A DNA stretch of 64,000 nucleotides from Holophagales bacterium (lineage in GTDB: Bacteria > Acidobacteriota > Thermoanaerobaculia > Multivoradales > Multivoraceae): NCBI GenBank assembly GCA_009845425.1, contig VXZQ01000017.1, positions 426,713 through 490,712 on the forward strand, given 5' to 3'. Positions 10,687 through 20,041 of this stretch are shown here, in pieces; positions within the stretch are counted from its first letter, which is position 1; each line of letters starts with the position of its first letter. The notes under the pieces were generated by a model. That model was not told where the DNA came from. It did no database searches and saw nothing but the letters and a program-made list of their open reading frames with translations. Position numbers and translations under genes: made by a program.

Positions 10687-12921
10687 CTAAGCCGTGGCAG
10701 AAGCTGACGAAGTCGGTCCCTGGCGGCGCTTCACGGCGCGCACGGCGGACAGGTTCTCGAGCGACTCCTGGAGGCGGTTGAGGTGCTTTCGGTTGCGGAC
10801 GTCGACGACGACGTCGATGGACGCCTCGCCGGCGCCACGGCTGCGGCTCTCGATGTGGCGGATGTTGCTGCCCTGCTTGGCGATCGCCTCGGTCACGCGG
10901 GCCAGGACGCCGGGGCGGTCGCGCGTCTCGATGACCAGGGTCACCGCGAACATCGAGTCGTGGCGGCGCGCCCACTCGACCCGGATCTCGCGTTCCGGGT
11001 GGTACAGCAGGTTGCGCACGTTGGGACAGTCGACCGAGTGGACCGACACCCCGCGCCCGCGGGTCACGAAGCCGATGATGTCCTCGCCCGGCAACGGGCT
11101 GCAGCAACCGGCGAAGAAGGCGAGCATGTCGTCCTCGCCCTTGACGACCAGCTTCGCCTGGTCGCGCGGTATCACCTTGCTCACCGCGCGGCGCAGGCGG
11201 CCGGGCTCCTGGTCACGGTCACGCAGTCGCTCCGGCGGCAGCACGGCGCGCAGCACCGGCTTGACCGAGCCGCGGCCGAACCCGAGCCGGCTGAACAGCT
11301 CGTCGATGCCGGAGTAGCCCTCGACGGAGACGAAGTCCGCCATCTCCTTCGACTCGAAGATCCGGCGCGGACTGACCCGGTAGCGGCGCAGCTCGCTGGC
11401 CAGCAGCGTACGGCCGATCTCGATCGCCCGCTTCTTCTGCTCGGCGTTGATCCAGTGGCGGATCTTGCTGCGGGCCTTCGGCGTGGCGACGATGTTCAGC
11501 CAGTCCCGGCTCGGCTCCCGGTTCGGGTTCGTCGTGATCTCGACGATGTCGCCGTTCTTCAGCTCGGTCCGCAGCGGCACCAGCCGGCCGTTGACCCGGG
11601 CGCCGCTGCAGTGATGGCCGAGCTCCGTGTGGATCCGGTAGGCGAAGTCGAGCGTCGTCGCGCCGCGCGGGAAGGAGAGCACGTCGCCCTTCGGCGTGAA
11701 CACGTACACCTCGTCCGGGTACAGGTCGATCTTCAGCGCGCTCATGAAGGTGCGCGGATCGGGCGTCTCCTGCTGCCACTCCAGCAGTTGCCGCAGCCAG
11801 ACGATGCTGGCGTCGTTCTCGTCCGTGTCGAGCTGGCCTTCCTTGTATCGCCAGTGGGCGGCGACGCCCTCCTCGGCCAGCAGGTCCATCGCCCGGGTCC
11901 GGATCTGAACCTCGAACGGCTGCCCACCGCGCCCGACCACCGTCGTGTGCAACGACTGGTAGAGGTTCGGCTTCGGCATCGCGATGTAGTCCTTGAACCG
12001 GCCCGGGATCGGGTGCCAGAGCTGATGGACGACGCCGAGCGCGGCGTAGGTGTCCTTCACGTCGACCGTGATGATCCGGAAGGCCAGGAAGTCGTACAGC
12101 TCCGGCAGGTCGATCTGGCGCTCCTGCAGCTTCCGGTAGACCGAGTAGTAGCCCTTCACGCGGTAGCTGATCTCGCCCTCGATGTCCGCCTTGCGCAACG
12201 CCTCGCGCAGCCGCCCGGCGATCCGCTCCATCGTCCGCCGCGCCCCCTTGAGCCGCTCGTCGAGCTGCCGGCGGATGTCCTCGTACTGCTGCGGGTGAAT
12301 GTGCTGGAAGGCCAGGTCCTCCAGGAGCCACTGGATCCGCGACATGCCCAGGCGGTGCGCGAGCGGCGCGTAGATCTCGAGCGTCTCCCGCGAGATCCGC
12401 CGCCGCTTCTCCGTCTCCAGGTGCCCCAGGGTCAGCATGTTGTGGAGGCGGTCGACCAGCTTGACGACGATCACGCGCAGGTCGCGCGCCGAGGCGAGGA
12501 TCAGCTTGCGGAAGCTCTCGGCCTGCACCTCGTCGCTGTGGACGTACTCGTGGCGACCGATCTTCGACACGCCGTCCACCAGGTCCGCGATCTCGGACCC
12601 GAACCGGGAGGCCAGGTCCTTCTTCGTCGTGCCGGTGTCCTCCAGCACGTCGTGCAGGAGCCCGACCGCGACGCTGGTCTGGTCGAACTTGAGCTCGGCC
12701 AGCATGTGGGCCACTCCCAGCGGATGGCTGATGTAGGGCTTTCCCGATCGCCGCTCCTGGCCCCGATGAGCCAGTTCAGCGAAGTCGACCACACTGCGCA
12801 GCCAGTCCTCGTCGCAGGCGCGCTCGTTCTCCTGGAGGCGGCTCAGGACATCGCCGATCCCCACGTCCCCAGGGTCGCGCAGCGGCGCCGGTTCCCGGGG
12901 TCGTTCAGCAGCCTGAGCCAT
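10687..12921 (-). CDS. rel: Bifunctional (p)ppGpp synthetase/hydrolase (Rel/SpoT)
   Basis: This 744-residue protein has the full Rel layout. The HD hydrolase is present (ISHP near 66; HDVLEDT at 90-96, so the metal site is intact). The synthetase domain follows (RFKDYIAMPKPNLYQSLHT and FEVQIRTRAMD), then TGS (VYVFTPKGDVLSFPRGATTLDFAY) and a C-terminal zinc-finger/ACT region (GCCSPLPGEDIIGFVTRGRGV, then the RPGVLA ACT start). It sets the stringent-response alarmone level. It starts 10 bases after the secF stop, at the end of the tgt-yajC-secD-secF run. Confidence 0.95.
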   Translation of the reverse strand: MAQAAERPREPAPLRDPGDVGIGDVLSRLQENERACDEDWLRSVVDFAELAHRGQERRSGKPYISHPLGVAHMLAELKFDQTSVAVGLLHDVLEDTGTTKKDLASRFGSEIADLVDGVSKIGRHEYVHSDEVQAESFRKLILASARDLRVIVVKLVDRLHNMLTLGHLETEKRRRISRETLEIYAPLAHRLGMSRIQWLLEDLAFQHIHPQQYEDIRRQLDERLKGARRTMERIAGRLREALRKADIEGEISYRVKGYYSVYRKLQERQIDLPELYDFLAFRIITVDVKDTYAALGVVHQLWHPIPGRFKDYIAMPKPNLYQSLHTTVVGRGGQPFEVQIRTRAMDLLAEEGVAAHWRYKEGQLDTDENDASIVWLRQLLEWQQETPDPRTFMSALKIDLYPDEVYVFTPKGDVLSFPRGATTLDFAYRIHTELGHHCSGARVNGRLVPLRTELKNGDIVEITTNPNREPSRDWLNIVATPKARSKIRHWINAEQKKRAIEIGRTLLASELRRYRVSPRRIFESKEMADFVSVEGYSGIDELFSRLGFGRGSVKPVLRAVLPPERLRDRDQEPGRLRRAVSKVIPRDQAKLVVKGEDDMLAFFAGCCSPLPGEDIIGFVTRGRGVSVHSVDCPNVRNLLYHPEREIRVEWARRHDSMFAVTLVIETRDRPGVLARVTEAIAKQGSNIRHIESRSRGAGEASIDVVVDVRNRKHLNRLQESLENLSAVRAVKRRQGPTSSASATA

Positions 12922-12931
12922 AGCCCGCTAC

Positions 12932-14116
12932 CTACGCGGCCGCTGCCCTCTTCTCCCGTCGCGCGCGCCCGAAGGTGGTTTCCCAGATCAGGACGATCGG
13001 GCTCGCGACGTAGATCGACGAGTAGGTGCCGACGAGCACGCCGACGAGGAGCAGGAAGGAGAAGCCCCGGATCACGTCGCCGCCGAGGACGAACAGGCAA
13101 CCGACGGCGAGCAGGGTGGTGCCGGACGTCAGGGCGGTGCGCGAGAGGGTCTGGTTCAGGCTCCGGTTCAGCACCGCGACCAGAGACTCGCGACGGTTCC
13201 GGCGCAGGTTCTCGCGCACCCGGTCGAAGACGACGACGGAGTCGTTGACCGAGTAGCCGATGACAGTCAGGAAGGCGGCGATCGTCGTCAGGTTGAACTC
13301 GTAGCCCGCGAAGGCGAACAGGCCCAGGCAGACGGCGACGTCGTGCGCGAGGGCGACCAGGGCGCCGATGCCGAAGCGCAGCTCGAACCGGAACCAGATG
13401 TAGGTCAGGATGCCGGCCAGGGAAAAGGCGATCGCCAGCAGGCCCTTGCGCCGCAGTTCGCCACCGATCTGCGGCAGCACGCTGTCGCTCGACTGGACCG
13501 CGAAGTGGCCGAAGGTGGCGCCGTCCCTGATCGCCGCCAGGGCCTCGGGGCTGAGCGCTTCACCCGGCTGTATCTCGGACCAGTCGCGGATCAGCCCACC
13601 GGTCCGCCGCAGGGCCATGACCTCGGCCGCCGCTTCCCGGTAGTGCTCGCGGGCGCCGATGTCGTCACCGGTCGCCCGCATGCCGTCCGGATCGGCGCCG
13701 AGCAGCATCGAGGCGAGCGCCTCGGTGCCCTGCCGGTTCAGGTCGAAGCCGCTGACGTCGCGGTTGTAGCGTCGTTCCAGCACCTCCTCGACCCGCGAAG
13801 CGCTGCTTCGCTGTTCCTCGTCGTCGGCGACCGGGGTCTTCAGGATGATCGAGTTGTCCCCCTCCTCGCCGAACGCCTGGATCGAGGCGTTCTCGATCCC
13901 CGCCTCCTGCAGCAGCCCGCGGAGTTCCTGGACGTCGGGCGGCTCGTCGAACTGCACGATCATCTGGGTGCCGCCGGCGAAGTCGATGCCCAGGTTCAAC
14001 TGCCGGCTGAAGATGTAGCCGAGCGCCGCGATCACGGCCACCGCGGACAGGGTCAGGCACACGCGCCGCGCGCGCATGAAGTCGAAACTCGTGTTGCGGA
14101 AGAACTCCATCGACAC
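12932..14116 (-). CDS. secF: Protein translocase subunit SecF
   Basis: This 394-residue membrane protein has six predicted helices. SecF signatures are LGIDFAGGTQM in the first periplasmic part and GYSVNDSVVVFDRVRENLR in the fourth/fifth helix region. It is longer than the usual ~310 residues because the first periplasmic domain contains an acidic, helix-rich insertion (roughly residues 95-200). With SecD it uses the proton gradient to pull translocated proteins from SecYEG. It lies 18 bases downstream of secD. Confidence 0.95.
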   Translation of the reverse strand: MSMEFFRNTSFDFMRARRVCLTLSAVAVIAALGYIFSRQLNLGIDFAGGTQMIVQFDEPPDVQELRGLLQEAGIENASIQAFGEEGDNSIILKTPVADDEEQRSSASRVEEVLERRYNRDVSGFDLNRQGTEALASMLLGADPDGMRATGDDIGAREHYREAAAEVMALRRTGGLIRDWSEIQPGEALSPEALAAIRDGATFGHFAVQSSDSVLPQIGGELRRKGLLAIAFSLAGILTYIWFRFELRFGIGALVALAHDVAVCLGLFAFAGYEFNLTTIAAFLTVIGYSVNDSVVVFDRVRENLRRNRRESLVAVLNRSLNQTLSRTALTSGTTLLAVGCLFVLGGDVIRGFSFLLLVGVLVGTYSSIYVASPIVLIWETTFGRARREKRAAAA

Positions 14117-14134
14117 TCTCCTAGCGATGCAGCT

Positions 14135-15709
14135 CTAGATCGACAGGCGCTCGACCCGGCCCGAGCGGGACAGGAGCAGGTCGAACAGCAAGCGGCTGTT
14201 GAAGACGGCCGTGAACACCGAAGCCAGGATGCCCACGGTCAGGGTCACCGCGAAGCCGCGGATCGCGCCGGTGCCGAAGTTGATCAGGAAGATGGCCGCG
14301 ATCAGCGTCGTGAGGTTCGCGTCGAGGATCGACGACCACGCCTTGCCGAAGCCCGAAACGACCGCAGCCTTGACCGTGCGGCCGTTGTGCAGCTCCTCGC
14401 GGATCCGCTCGAACACCAGGACGTTCGCGTCCACCGCCATGCCGATCGTCAGGATCAGCCCGGCGATGCCCGGCAGGGTGAGGGCGGCGCCGAAGTAGGC
14501 GAGGACGCCGAACACGAGCACGAAGTTGAGCGCCAGCGCCACCATCGCGTTGATGCCCGAAGCTTTGTAGACGACCAGCATCGCCAGGATCACCAGCACG
14601 ATCCCGAAGAGGAAGGCGCGGGTGCCCTGGTCGATGGAGTCCTGCCCGAGCGACGGGCCCACCGCCTGCTGCTGCAGGTAGTTGATGCCCGCGGGCAGGG
14701 CGCCCGAGCGCAGCACGGTCGCCAGGTCCTCGACCTCCTGCTGGGTGAACGCGCCGGTGATGACCCCGGAGTCGGAGATCCGGCTCTCGATGACCGGCGC
14801 CGACTGCACCTTGCCGTCCAGGACGATCGCCAGCGGCCGGCCGACGTTCGCGCCGGTCCAGTCCTCGAAGATCTGGGCGCCCTCGTGAGTGAGCGAGAAG
14901 TTGACGACCGGTTCCTGGAACTGGCCGAGCCCGGCGCGCGCCGTCTTCAGGTCGCGTCCGGTGATCACGGGACGCCGCTCGAGCGCGTAGAAGACCTGGC
15001 CGAGCACGCTGCCGTCCTCGCCCCGCTGGTCCTGGGCGGCGATCTCCAGGTTCTCGGGCAGGGTCCCGCCGTAGCGGTCGAGAATCTCCTGGCGGTCGAA
15101 CGCCGCGCCCCCGCTCTCCGGGTAGACGGCGAGCCGGAACTCGAGGAAGGCGGTGTTCTTGATCAGGTCCTTCACCCGTTCCGGATCGTCGACGCCCGGA
15201 AGCTGGACGACCAGCCGGTTGCTGCCCAGGCCCTGACGCTGGATCACCGGCTCGGCGACCCCGAACTCGTCGACCCGGTTGCGGATCGTCTGCAGGGCCT
15301 GGTCGATCGCCTGCTCGCGGATCGTGTTCACCTCGTCCGGGCGGCGCTCGAAGATCACATCCTCGCCACTGCGCCGCCAGGTCCAGTACGGCACGTTCTC
15401 CTCGATGATCGTGGGCAGCAGACCGTCCTGGTCGGGCGGCAGGCCCGAGAGCCGGAACCGGGTCGGAGTCTCGGTGAGCGCGCTCGTGCCCTCGACCCCC
15501 TTCTCGGCGAGTTCCTGGATCAGGCTGTCGATGTCCTTCTGCGCCTCGGCCCGCAACGCGTCATCGGTCAGCACCTCGAGCAGCAGATGGATGCCGCCGC
15601 GGAGGTCGAGACCCAGGTTGATCGAGTCGGCGAGCGGGAAGGCCGAGAACGCGCACGCCGAGACGACGACCACCACGACCAGGCCCCGCCAGAGCAGATT
15701 CCGGTTCAT
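14135..15709 (-). CDS. secD: Protein translocase subunit SecD
   Basis: This 524-residue protein has an N-terminal helix followed by LGLDLRGGIHLLLEV, a large periplasmic P1 domain including FGVAEPVIQRQG and the RLVVQLPGVDDPERVK phrase, then five helices with the SecD motif AVDANVLVFERIREE. The start overlaps the yajC stop by four bases (ATGA). It forms the SecDF translocation motor together with the downstream gene. Confidence 0.96.
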   Translation of the reverse strand: MNRNLLWRGLVVVVVVSACAFSAFPLADSINLGLDLRGGIHLLLEVLTDDALRAEAQKDIDSLIQELAEKGVEGTSALTETPTRFRLSGLPPDQDGLLPTIIEENVPYWTWRRSGEDVIFERRPDEVNTIREQAIDQALQTIRNRVDEFGVAEPVIQRQGLGSNRLVVQLPGVDDPERVKDLIKNTAFLEFRLAVYPESGGAAFDRQEILDRYGGTLPENLEIAAQDQRGEDGSVLGQVFYALERRPVITGRDLKTARAGLGQFQEPVVNFSLTHEGAQIFEDWTGANVGRPLAIVLDGKVQSAPVIESRISDSGVITGAFTQQEVEDLATVLRSGALPAGINYLQQQAVGPSLGQDSIDQGTRAFLFGIVLVILAMLVVYKASGINAMVALALNFVLVFGVLAYFGAALTLPGIAGLILTIGMAVDANVLVFERIREELHNGRTVKAAVVSGFGKAWSSILDANLTTLIAAIFLINFGTGAIRGFAVTLTVGILASVFTAVFNSRLLFDLLLSRSGRVERLSI

Positions 15710-16017
15710 GACGTCGACTCCTCGGCCAGCCCGGTGATCGACGACTTCGTGACCTTCACCCTGACGCCGTCCGCGATCTGCAGAATGACGGTGGTCGGCT
15801 CGGTCGACACGACGTCGCCGAAGACGCCGCCCTGGGTGAGGACGCGGTCGCCCTTCTTCAGCGCCTCCACCGTCGCCTGCAGTTGCTTGCGCCGACGGCG
15901 TTCCGGAGCGATCAGCAGGAAGTAGAAGATGGCGCCGATCAGGATGAGCGGCAGAAACTGAATGAGACCCGAGGGCGCTCCGCCCGTGGCCACAAACAGT
16001 GCGAAATCAGGAATCAT
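15706..16017 (-). CDS. yajC: Preprotein translocase subunit YajC
   Basis: This 103-residue protein has one N-terminal membrane helix (about residues 18-38, FLPLILIGAIFYFLLIAP) and a cytoplasmic basic segment RRRRKQ. The family phrase GDRVLTQGGVFGDV is followed by a short beta domain. The ATG at 16017 was chosen because a longer in-frame extension has no membrane or family character. It associates with SecDF and is coupled to secD. Seventy-four bases separate it from tgt. Confidence 0.93.
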   Translation of the reverse strand: MIPDFALFVATGGAPSGLIQFLPLILIGAIFYFLLIAPERRRRKQLQATVEALKKGDRVLTQGGVFGDVVSTEPTTVILQIADGVRVKVTKSSITGLAEESTS

Positions 16018-16091
16018 CTCTGGTGCTCCCAGCAGCGTACTTTGGCTGGCGGCGGGCCGACTGGTCGTGGCCCCCACCGCAAAGGCGTACC

Positions 16092-17348
16092 CTATCGCCG
16101 TTCGGCCTCCGGTTCGCCCTCCGGGCCGACTTCCGGTAGCCGCGACGCCGCGAAGGTGGCCAGCGCGCCGTCGGCGATCGCCCGGCGCAGATCGGCCATG
16201 AAGTCGAGGTAGAAGCGCACGTTGTGCTCGGTCGCCAGCACTTTGCCGGTGATCTCGCCGCAGCGGAAGAGGTGGTGCAGGAAGGCCCGGCTGTGCCGGC
16301 GGCATACCGGGCAGCCGCAAGCCGGATCCACGGGACGCGGATCCTCCCGGTAGCGCGCCTTCTTGATTCTGACGATGCCGGTGGACGAGAACAGCGTGCC
16401 GTGGCGGGCGTTGCGCGAAGGCAGCACGCAGTCGAAGAGATCGACGCCGAGGCTCACGGCGTGGAAGAGGTCCTCCGGAGTACCCAGCCCCATCAGGTAG
16501 CGGGGGCGATCATCCGGCAGCGCGGGAGCGACCCAGGACACGGCCTGCCGGCCCAGTTCGCGCTCCTCGCCGACACTGACGCCGCCGATCGCGTAACCGT
16601 CGAAGGGCAGGCCGGCGAGGTCCTCCGCGGCGGCGAGCCGCAGGTCCTCGAAGAAGCTCCCCTGCACGATGCCGAACAGACCCGCCGCCGCCGGGTCTCC
16701 GTCCGCTCCCCAGCGGTCCAGGGAGCGCCTGGCCCAGAGGTTCGTCCGCCGCAGCGCCTCGGCCGCCGCCTCGCGGTCCACCGGCCACGGCGGGCACTCG
16801 TCGAGCACCATCGCGGCATCCACGCCGATCTGTTCCTGGAACTCCACGACCCGCTCGGGCGTCAGCTCCACGGTGCTGCCGTCGTGCGGGCTCCGGAAGG
16901 TGACTCCCCGGTCGTCGACCCGCCGCAACCCGGCCAGGCTGAACACCTGGTAGCCGCCGCTGTCCATCGCCAGCGGACCGTCCCAGCCGATGAACTCGTG
17001 CAGGCCGCCCAGACCGGTGATCCGGTCCGGGCCCACCCGCTCCAGCAGGTGGAAGAGGTTCGTCATCAGGAGCCGCGCTCCGGCCGCCTCCAGCACGTCC
17101 TGGCTCAGGCCCTTCACTGCGCCCAACGTGCCGACCGGCATGAAGGCCGGCGTCTCGACCTCGCCGTGGGGCGTGGTCAGGCGACCGAGACGGGCGAGCC
17201 CGTCACGGGAAACGACGCGGAACCCGAACCGGCCGCCATGGAACTGGCCGCCAGAACGGAGCCGGCCTGACGGCCGGCGCGTCTCCCTGGCCGCCTTCGG
17301 CGGCAGCGGGTCAGAAGACCCGCGCACCGACAAGGCGGCCAGTTCCAT
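16092..17348 (-). CDS. tgt: Queuine tRNA-ribosyltransferase with repeat-encoded N terminus
   Basis: The core (from GFRVVSRDGLARLG) is a complete bacterial Tgt that swaps guanine 34 for preQ1 in GUN-anticodon tRNAs. It shows TPAFMPVGT, MDSGGYQVFSL (catalytic Asp), the nucleophile segment DCVLPSRNARHG, and the zinc ligands CGCPVC plus a histidine. The ATG at 17348 lies 9 bases after the lolA-like stop. The first ~38 codons, up to GGQFHGG, fall in an interspersed hairpin repeat flanked by 16-bp inverted copies, so the N terminus includes residues read from the repeat (SSDPLPPKAARE). No standard start codon lies between the repeat and the conserved core. Confidence 0.9.
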   Translation of the reverse strand: MELAALSVRGSSDPLPPKAARETRRPSGRLRSGGQFHGGRFGFRVVSRDGLARLGRLTTPHGEVETPAFMPVGTLGAVKGLSQDVLEAAGARLLMTNLFHLLERVGPDRITGLGGLHEFIGWDGPLAMDSGGYQVFSLAGLRRVDDRGVTFRSPHDGSTVELTPERVVEFQEQIGVDAAMVLDECPPWPVDREAAAEALRRTNLWARRSLDRWGADGDPAAAGLFGIVQGSFFEDLRLAAAEDLAGLPFDGYAIGGVSVGEERELGRQAVSWVAPALPDDRPRYLMGLGTPEDLFHAVSLGVDLFDCVLPSRNARHGTLFSSTGIVRIKKARYREDPRPVDPACGCPVCRRHSRAFLHHLFRCGEITGKVLATEHNVRFYLDFMADLRRAIADGALATFAASRLPEVGPEGEPEAERR

Positions 17349-17349
17349 G
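17237..17349. repeat. Hairpin repeat, type B copy 1, flanked by 16-bp inverted repeats
   Basis: The inner element (17261-17330) holds two perfect hairpins. One is GCCGGCC-TGAC-GGCCGGC. The other is GCGGGTC-AGAA-GACCCGC. The core from TTCGGCGGCAGC to CGCGCACCG recurs at 20.0 kb and 33.9 kb. It is flanked by perfect 16-bp inverted copies, CATGGAACTGGCCGCC at 17237-17252 and its complement at 17334-17349. The right copy supplies the tgt start codon. It looks like an inserted mobile or amplified repeat rather than a terminator, because no T-run follows. Confidence 0.75.
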
Positions 17350-17357
17350 CAAACCGC

Positions 17358-18095
17358 TCAGTTGAGATCGATCTCGGTGACTTCGACGTCGTCGGGCAGC
17401 GCCAGGATGAACTCCGAGTCGTCGATCGGCTCGTTCAGGACCAGATCTTCGAGGGTGACGAGCCGCTCGTCGCCGCTGGCGAGGACGACATTGAACTTCC
17501 ACGGCAGGAAGCTGGCCGGGTCGATCCAGAGATCGATCTCCCGCACCCGCTTCTCGACGCTCCGGTAGTCCGGCGTCAGGTGCAGGAAGTAGGAGTCCCC
17601 CTCCTCCTCGGGAAACTCCACCTGGACGGCGAAGTACTTCAACAGCGTCTCCAGGTTGCCCGCGGGTCCCATGTACTCCAGTATCTGCTCGGACAGGCGA
17701 CCCACCTCGGTCACCCTGGCGGTGCCCAGATCGACGTACCAGTTGGTCGCCACGTCGTCGTGAACGGTCATGATCACCGGCTTCGGCTCGGCGATCTCCC
17801 AGCGGAGCGCGTCCGGCGGCCGGTAGCGGAGCCAGCCGCGCTCCTCCACCGGCTCCAGAAGCAGCTCGCTTTCCCGCCGCTGAAACAGGCGCGCCTGCAG
17901 AGTCACGATCAGGTTCTGCTCGTACTTGACCCGCTCGACCAGCCGGTCGAGACGCTCGCGCAGACCGAGCCCCTCGGCCGTCGGATCGGGCGGCTCGGCG
18001 GGAGGGTCCGGCGACTGGGCGGGGAGAACGCCGGCGGCCGTCAGGGCCAGCAACAGTCCTCCCAACCACGGCGCGATGCGGAGACGGTTCTTCAT
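17358..18095 (-). CDS. lolA: LolA-like outer-membrane lipoprotein carrier protein
   Basis: This 245-residue exported protein has a signal peptide ending GVLPAQS, then a Pro-rich stretch and the LolA fold. Phrases such as ARLFQRRESELLLEPVEERGWLRYRPPDALRWE and LWIDPASFLPWKF match LolA-type proteins that carry lipoproteins across the periplasm. Those phrases are quoted in part only, and the alignment is by eye. It lies 9 bases before tgt in the same operon. LolA and the related LolA-like/DUF outer-membrane carrier families are not separable by eye here. Confidence 0.75.
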   Translation of the reverse strand: MKNRLRIAPWLGGLLLALTAAGVLPAQSPDPPAEPPDPTAEGLGLRERLDRLVERVKYEQNLIVTLQARLFQRRESELLLEPVEERGWLRYRPPDALRWEIAEPKPVIMTVHDDVATNWYVDLGTARVTEVGRLSEQILEYMGPAGNLETLLKYFAVQVEFPEEEGDSYFLHLTPDYRSVEKRVREIDLWIDPASFLPWKFNVVLASGDERLVTLEDLVLNEPIDDSEFILALPDDVEVTEIDLN

Positions 18096-18134
18096 CGCTG
18101 TGAGCCAGCGCGGGGCAGCCGTAGAGTAGCAACC

Positions 18135-19319
18135 GTGGCGACGCTGGCGTTCCGGGACCCGATCCACGGCTTCATCGAGGCCGACGAACTCGAAGCCGCG
18201 CTCATCGGCACCCGGCCGATGCAGCGCCTGCGTTCGATCCGCCAACTCGGCCTGACCCATCTCGTGTTCCCCGGCGCGGAGCACAGCCGTTTCGGTCACG
18301 CCCTGGGCACGATGCACCTGGCCGGCCGCGTCTACGACACGCTGGCCGGAGCCGAGGGGACGCCCCTCGAAGCCGGCCCGAGCGCGCGATCCCGGCGCCT
18401 GGTTCGGGCGGCCGCCCTGCTCCATGACCTCGGGCACGCCCCCTTCAGCCACTGGGCCGAGGATCTGTTCGAGGACGGGATCGACCACGAGGACATGAGC
18501 CGGCGCCTGCTCGGCGGCCGCGAGATCAGCGCCGCGTTCGAACAACACGGCCAGGGCCTCGAGGCCCGCGACGTGATCCGGCTGCTCGGCGACGACCTCG
18601 ACGGGCCCGAGCGGCTGCTGCCGCCGATCGTCTCCGGCGAACTCGACGTCGACAAGATGGACTATCTGCTGCGGGACTCCCTGTTCTGCGGCGTCCGCTA
18701 CGGCAACTTCGACCTCGACCAGGTGATCGCCACCGTGCGACCGCTCACCGACGGCGCCGGCGGCGACCACCGGCTGGGGATCGACGCCGAGGGCCTGCAC
18801 GCGGTCGAGGGCCTGATCCTGGCCCGCTACTACATGTTCACGCAGGTCTACTTCCACGTCACCGGCAAGGCGCTGGAACTCCACCTGAACGAGTGGTTGC
18901 ACGAACAGGGCATCGCCTGGAGCAGCGACCCGGAGCGCTTCCTGGCCAACGACGACGGCGAGATGATGACGAGAATGCGGCGCTCGGACAGCCTGCACGC
19001 GCGGGCGATCACCGACCGCAGACACTTCCGGCTCGCCCACGAGACCGGCGAGCACCTGGACGCCGACGAGAAACGCGCGTTCGAAGAGCGCCTCGAACCG
19101 CTGCGCGAACGCTACGGCAAGAGCATCCTCGTCTCGAACTCGGCCAAGGATCCCCACCGCCTCGGCCGCGGCCGGGTGCCGGTCCGCCACAACGGAGGGA
19201 AGCTCGTACAGCTCGAGGACGCGAGTCACTTCGTGCGTCACCTGCGGCGCATCGACCGCTACCGGGTGTACTGCAGCGACGCCGTCTACGACGAAGTCCG
19301 GCTGGCGCTGGGCTCCTGA
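18135..19319 (+). CDS. HD-domain phosphohydrolase (dNTPase-like, COG1078 type)
   Basis: This protein of about 394 residues starts at a GTG at 18135. It opens with FRDPIHGFIE, the usual start of the YdhJ/SAMHD1-like HD family. The HD metal site appears as RFGHALG, HDLGHAPFSHWAED (HD pair) and SGELDVDKMDYLLRDS (the distal Asp). Homologues hydrolyse deoxynucleoside triphosphates or related phosphates. Substrate is not determined here. It is divergent from lolA-tgt and its 3' end overlaps trmB by 34 bases on the opposite strand. Confidence 0.85.
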   Translation: MATLAFRDPIHGFIEADELEAALIGTRPMQRLRSIRQLGLTHLVFPGAEHSRFGHALGTMHLAGRVYDTLAGAEGTPLEAGPSARSRRLVRAAALLHDLGHAPFSHWAEDLFEDGIDHEDMSRRLLGGREISAAFEQHGQGLEARDVIRLLGDDLDGPERLLPPIVSGELDVDKMDYLLRDSLFCGVRYGNFDLDQVIATVRPLTDGAGGDHRLGIDAEGLHAVEGLILARYYMFTQVYFHVTGKALELHLNEWLHEQGIAWSSDPERFLANDDGEMMTRMRRSDSLHARAITDRRHFRLAHETGEHLDADEKRAFEERLEPLRERYGKSILVSNSAKDPHRLGRGRVPVRHNGGKLVQLEDASHFVRHLRRIDRYRVYCSDAVYDEVRLALGS

Positions 19320-20041
19320 GCCGGGGCAGGCCCCACCAGCAGATCATCCCGGCCGGCGGGGTGAAGCAGGCTCGCCGCACCACCGCCTCGAAGGCGGGCC
19401 GCCAGCCGCACGATCGGCCGTCCCTCCCGCTCGAACTTCGCCTCGTAGTTCGTCCGCGGTCCTTCCGGCCAGCCGTCATCGACGCGGTCCACCTCCACTG
19501 CCGGATGCCGGGCAAGGGTTTCCGCCACCGCCTCGCCGTACTCCAGGTGGTCGGTGGCGAAGAACAGCCTTCCTCGCGGCGGATCGAGCAGCGCCAGCAC
19601 CAGGTCGACGGTACGCGGGTCGAGCAGCCGCCGGCGGTGGTGCCGGCTCTTCGGCCAGGGGTCGGGGAAGTAGACGTGGACCGTGCGCGCCATCCCCGCG
19701 GGCAGCAGGGTCGCGATCAGATAGAGCGCCTCGCCGCGTAGCAGTATGACGTTCGAGAGGCGACGCGAAGCCGCCCGCCGGGCCGCCAGGCGAAAGTACC
19801 TGGACGCCATCTCGACCCCCAGAAACGGGCGGGAACCGGCGGCGGCGGCCGAGGAAACGAGGAAGCGCCCCTTGCCAAAGCCAAGTTCGACTTCCCAGTC
19901 CGAGCCTTCCGCGAAGGCCGCCCGCAACTCGGCCCGGCACGAGGCGAGATCGCGGAAGCCGCCGCCGCCGCCAATCGGTGCCGCTTCGCGGCGCCCACCT
20001 CCGGCCGCCTCCGGCGGCAGCGGGTCAGAAGACCCGCGCAC
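19286..20041 (-). CDS. trmB: tRNA (guanine-N7)-methyltransferase with repeat-encoded start
   Basis: The SAM-dependent core is clear. Motif I is ELGFGKGRFL, VYFPDPWPKSRHHRRRLL is the TrmB signature, TDHLEYGEA follows, and TNYEAKFEREG is the substrate end. It makes m7G46 in tRNA. The 5' codons (GTG at 20041, SSDPLPPEAAGGG) come from a type B hairpin repeat, as in tgt. No ATG is seen between the repeat and motif I, so either the repeat GTG or an internal TTG is used. The C terminus runs past the usual family end into the opposite-strand HD gene. Confidence 0.88.
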   Translation of the reverse strand: MRGSSDPLPPEAAGGGRREAAPIGGGGGFRDLASCRAELRAAFAEGSDWEVELGFGKGRFLVSSAAAAGSRPFLGVEMASRYFRLAARRAASRRLSNVILLRGEALYLIATLLPAGMARTVHVYFPDPWPKSRHHRRRLLDPRTVDLVLALLDPPRGRLFFATDHLEYGEAVAETLARHPAVEVDRVDDGWPEGPRTNYEAKFEREGRPIVRLAARLRGGGAASLLHPAGRDDLLVGPAPAQEPSASRTSS

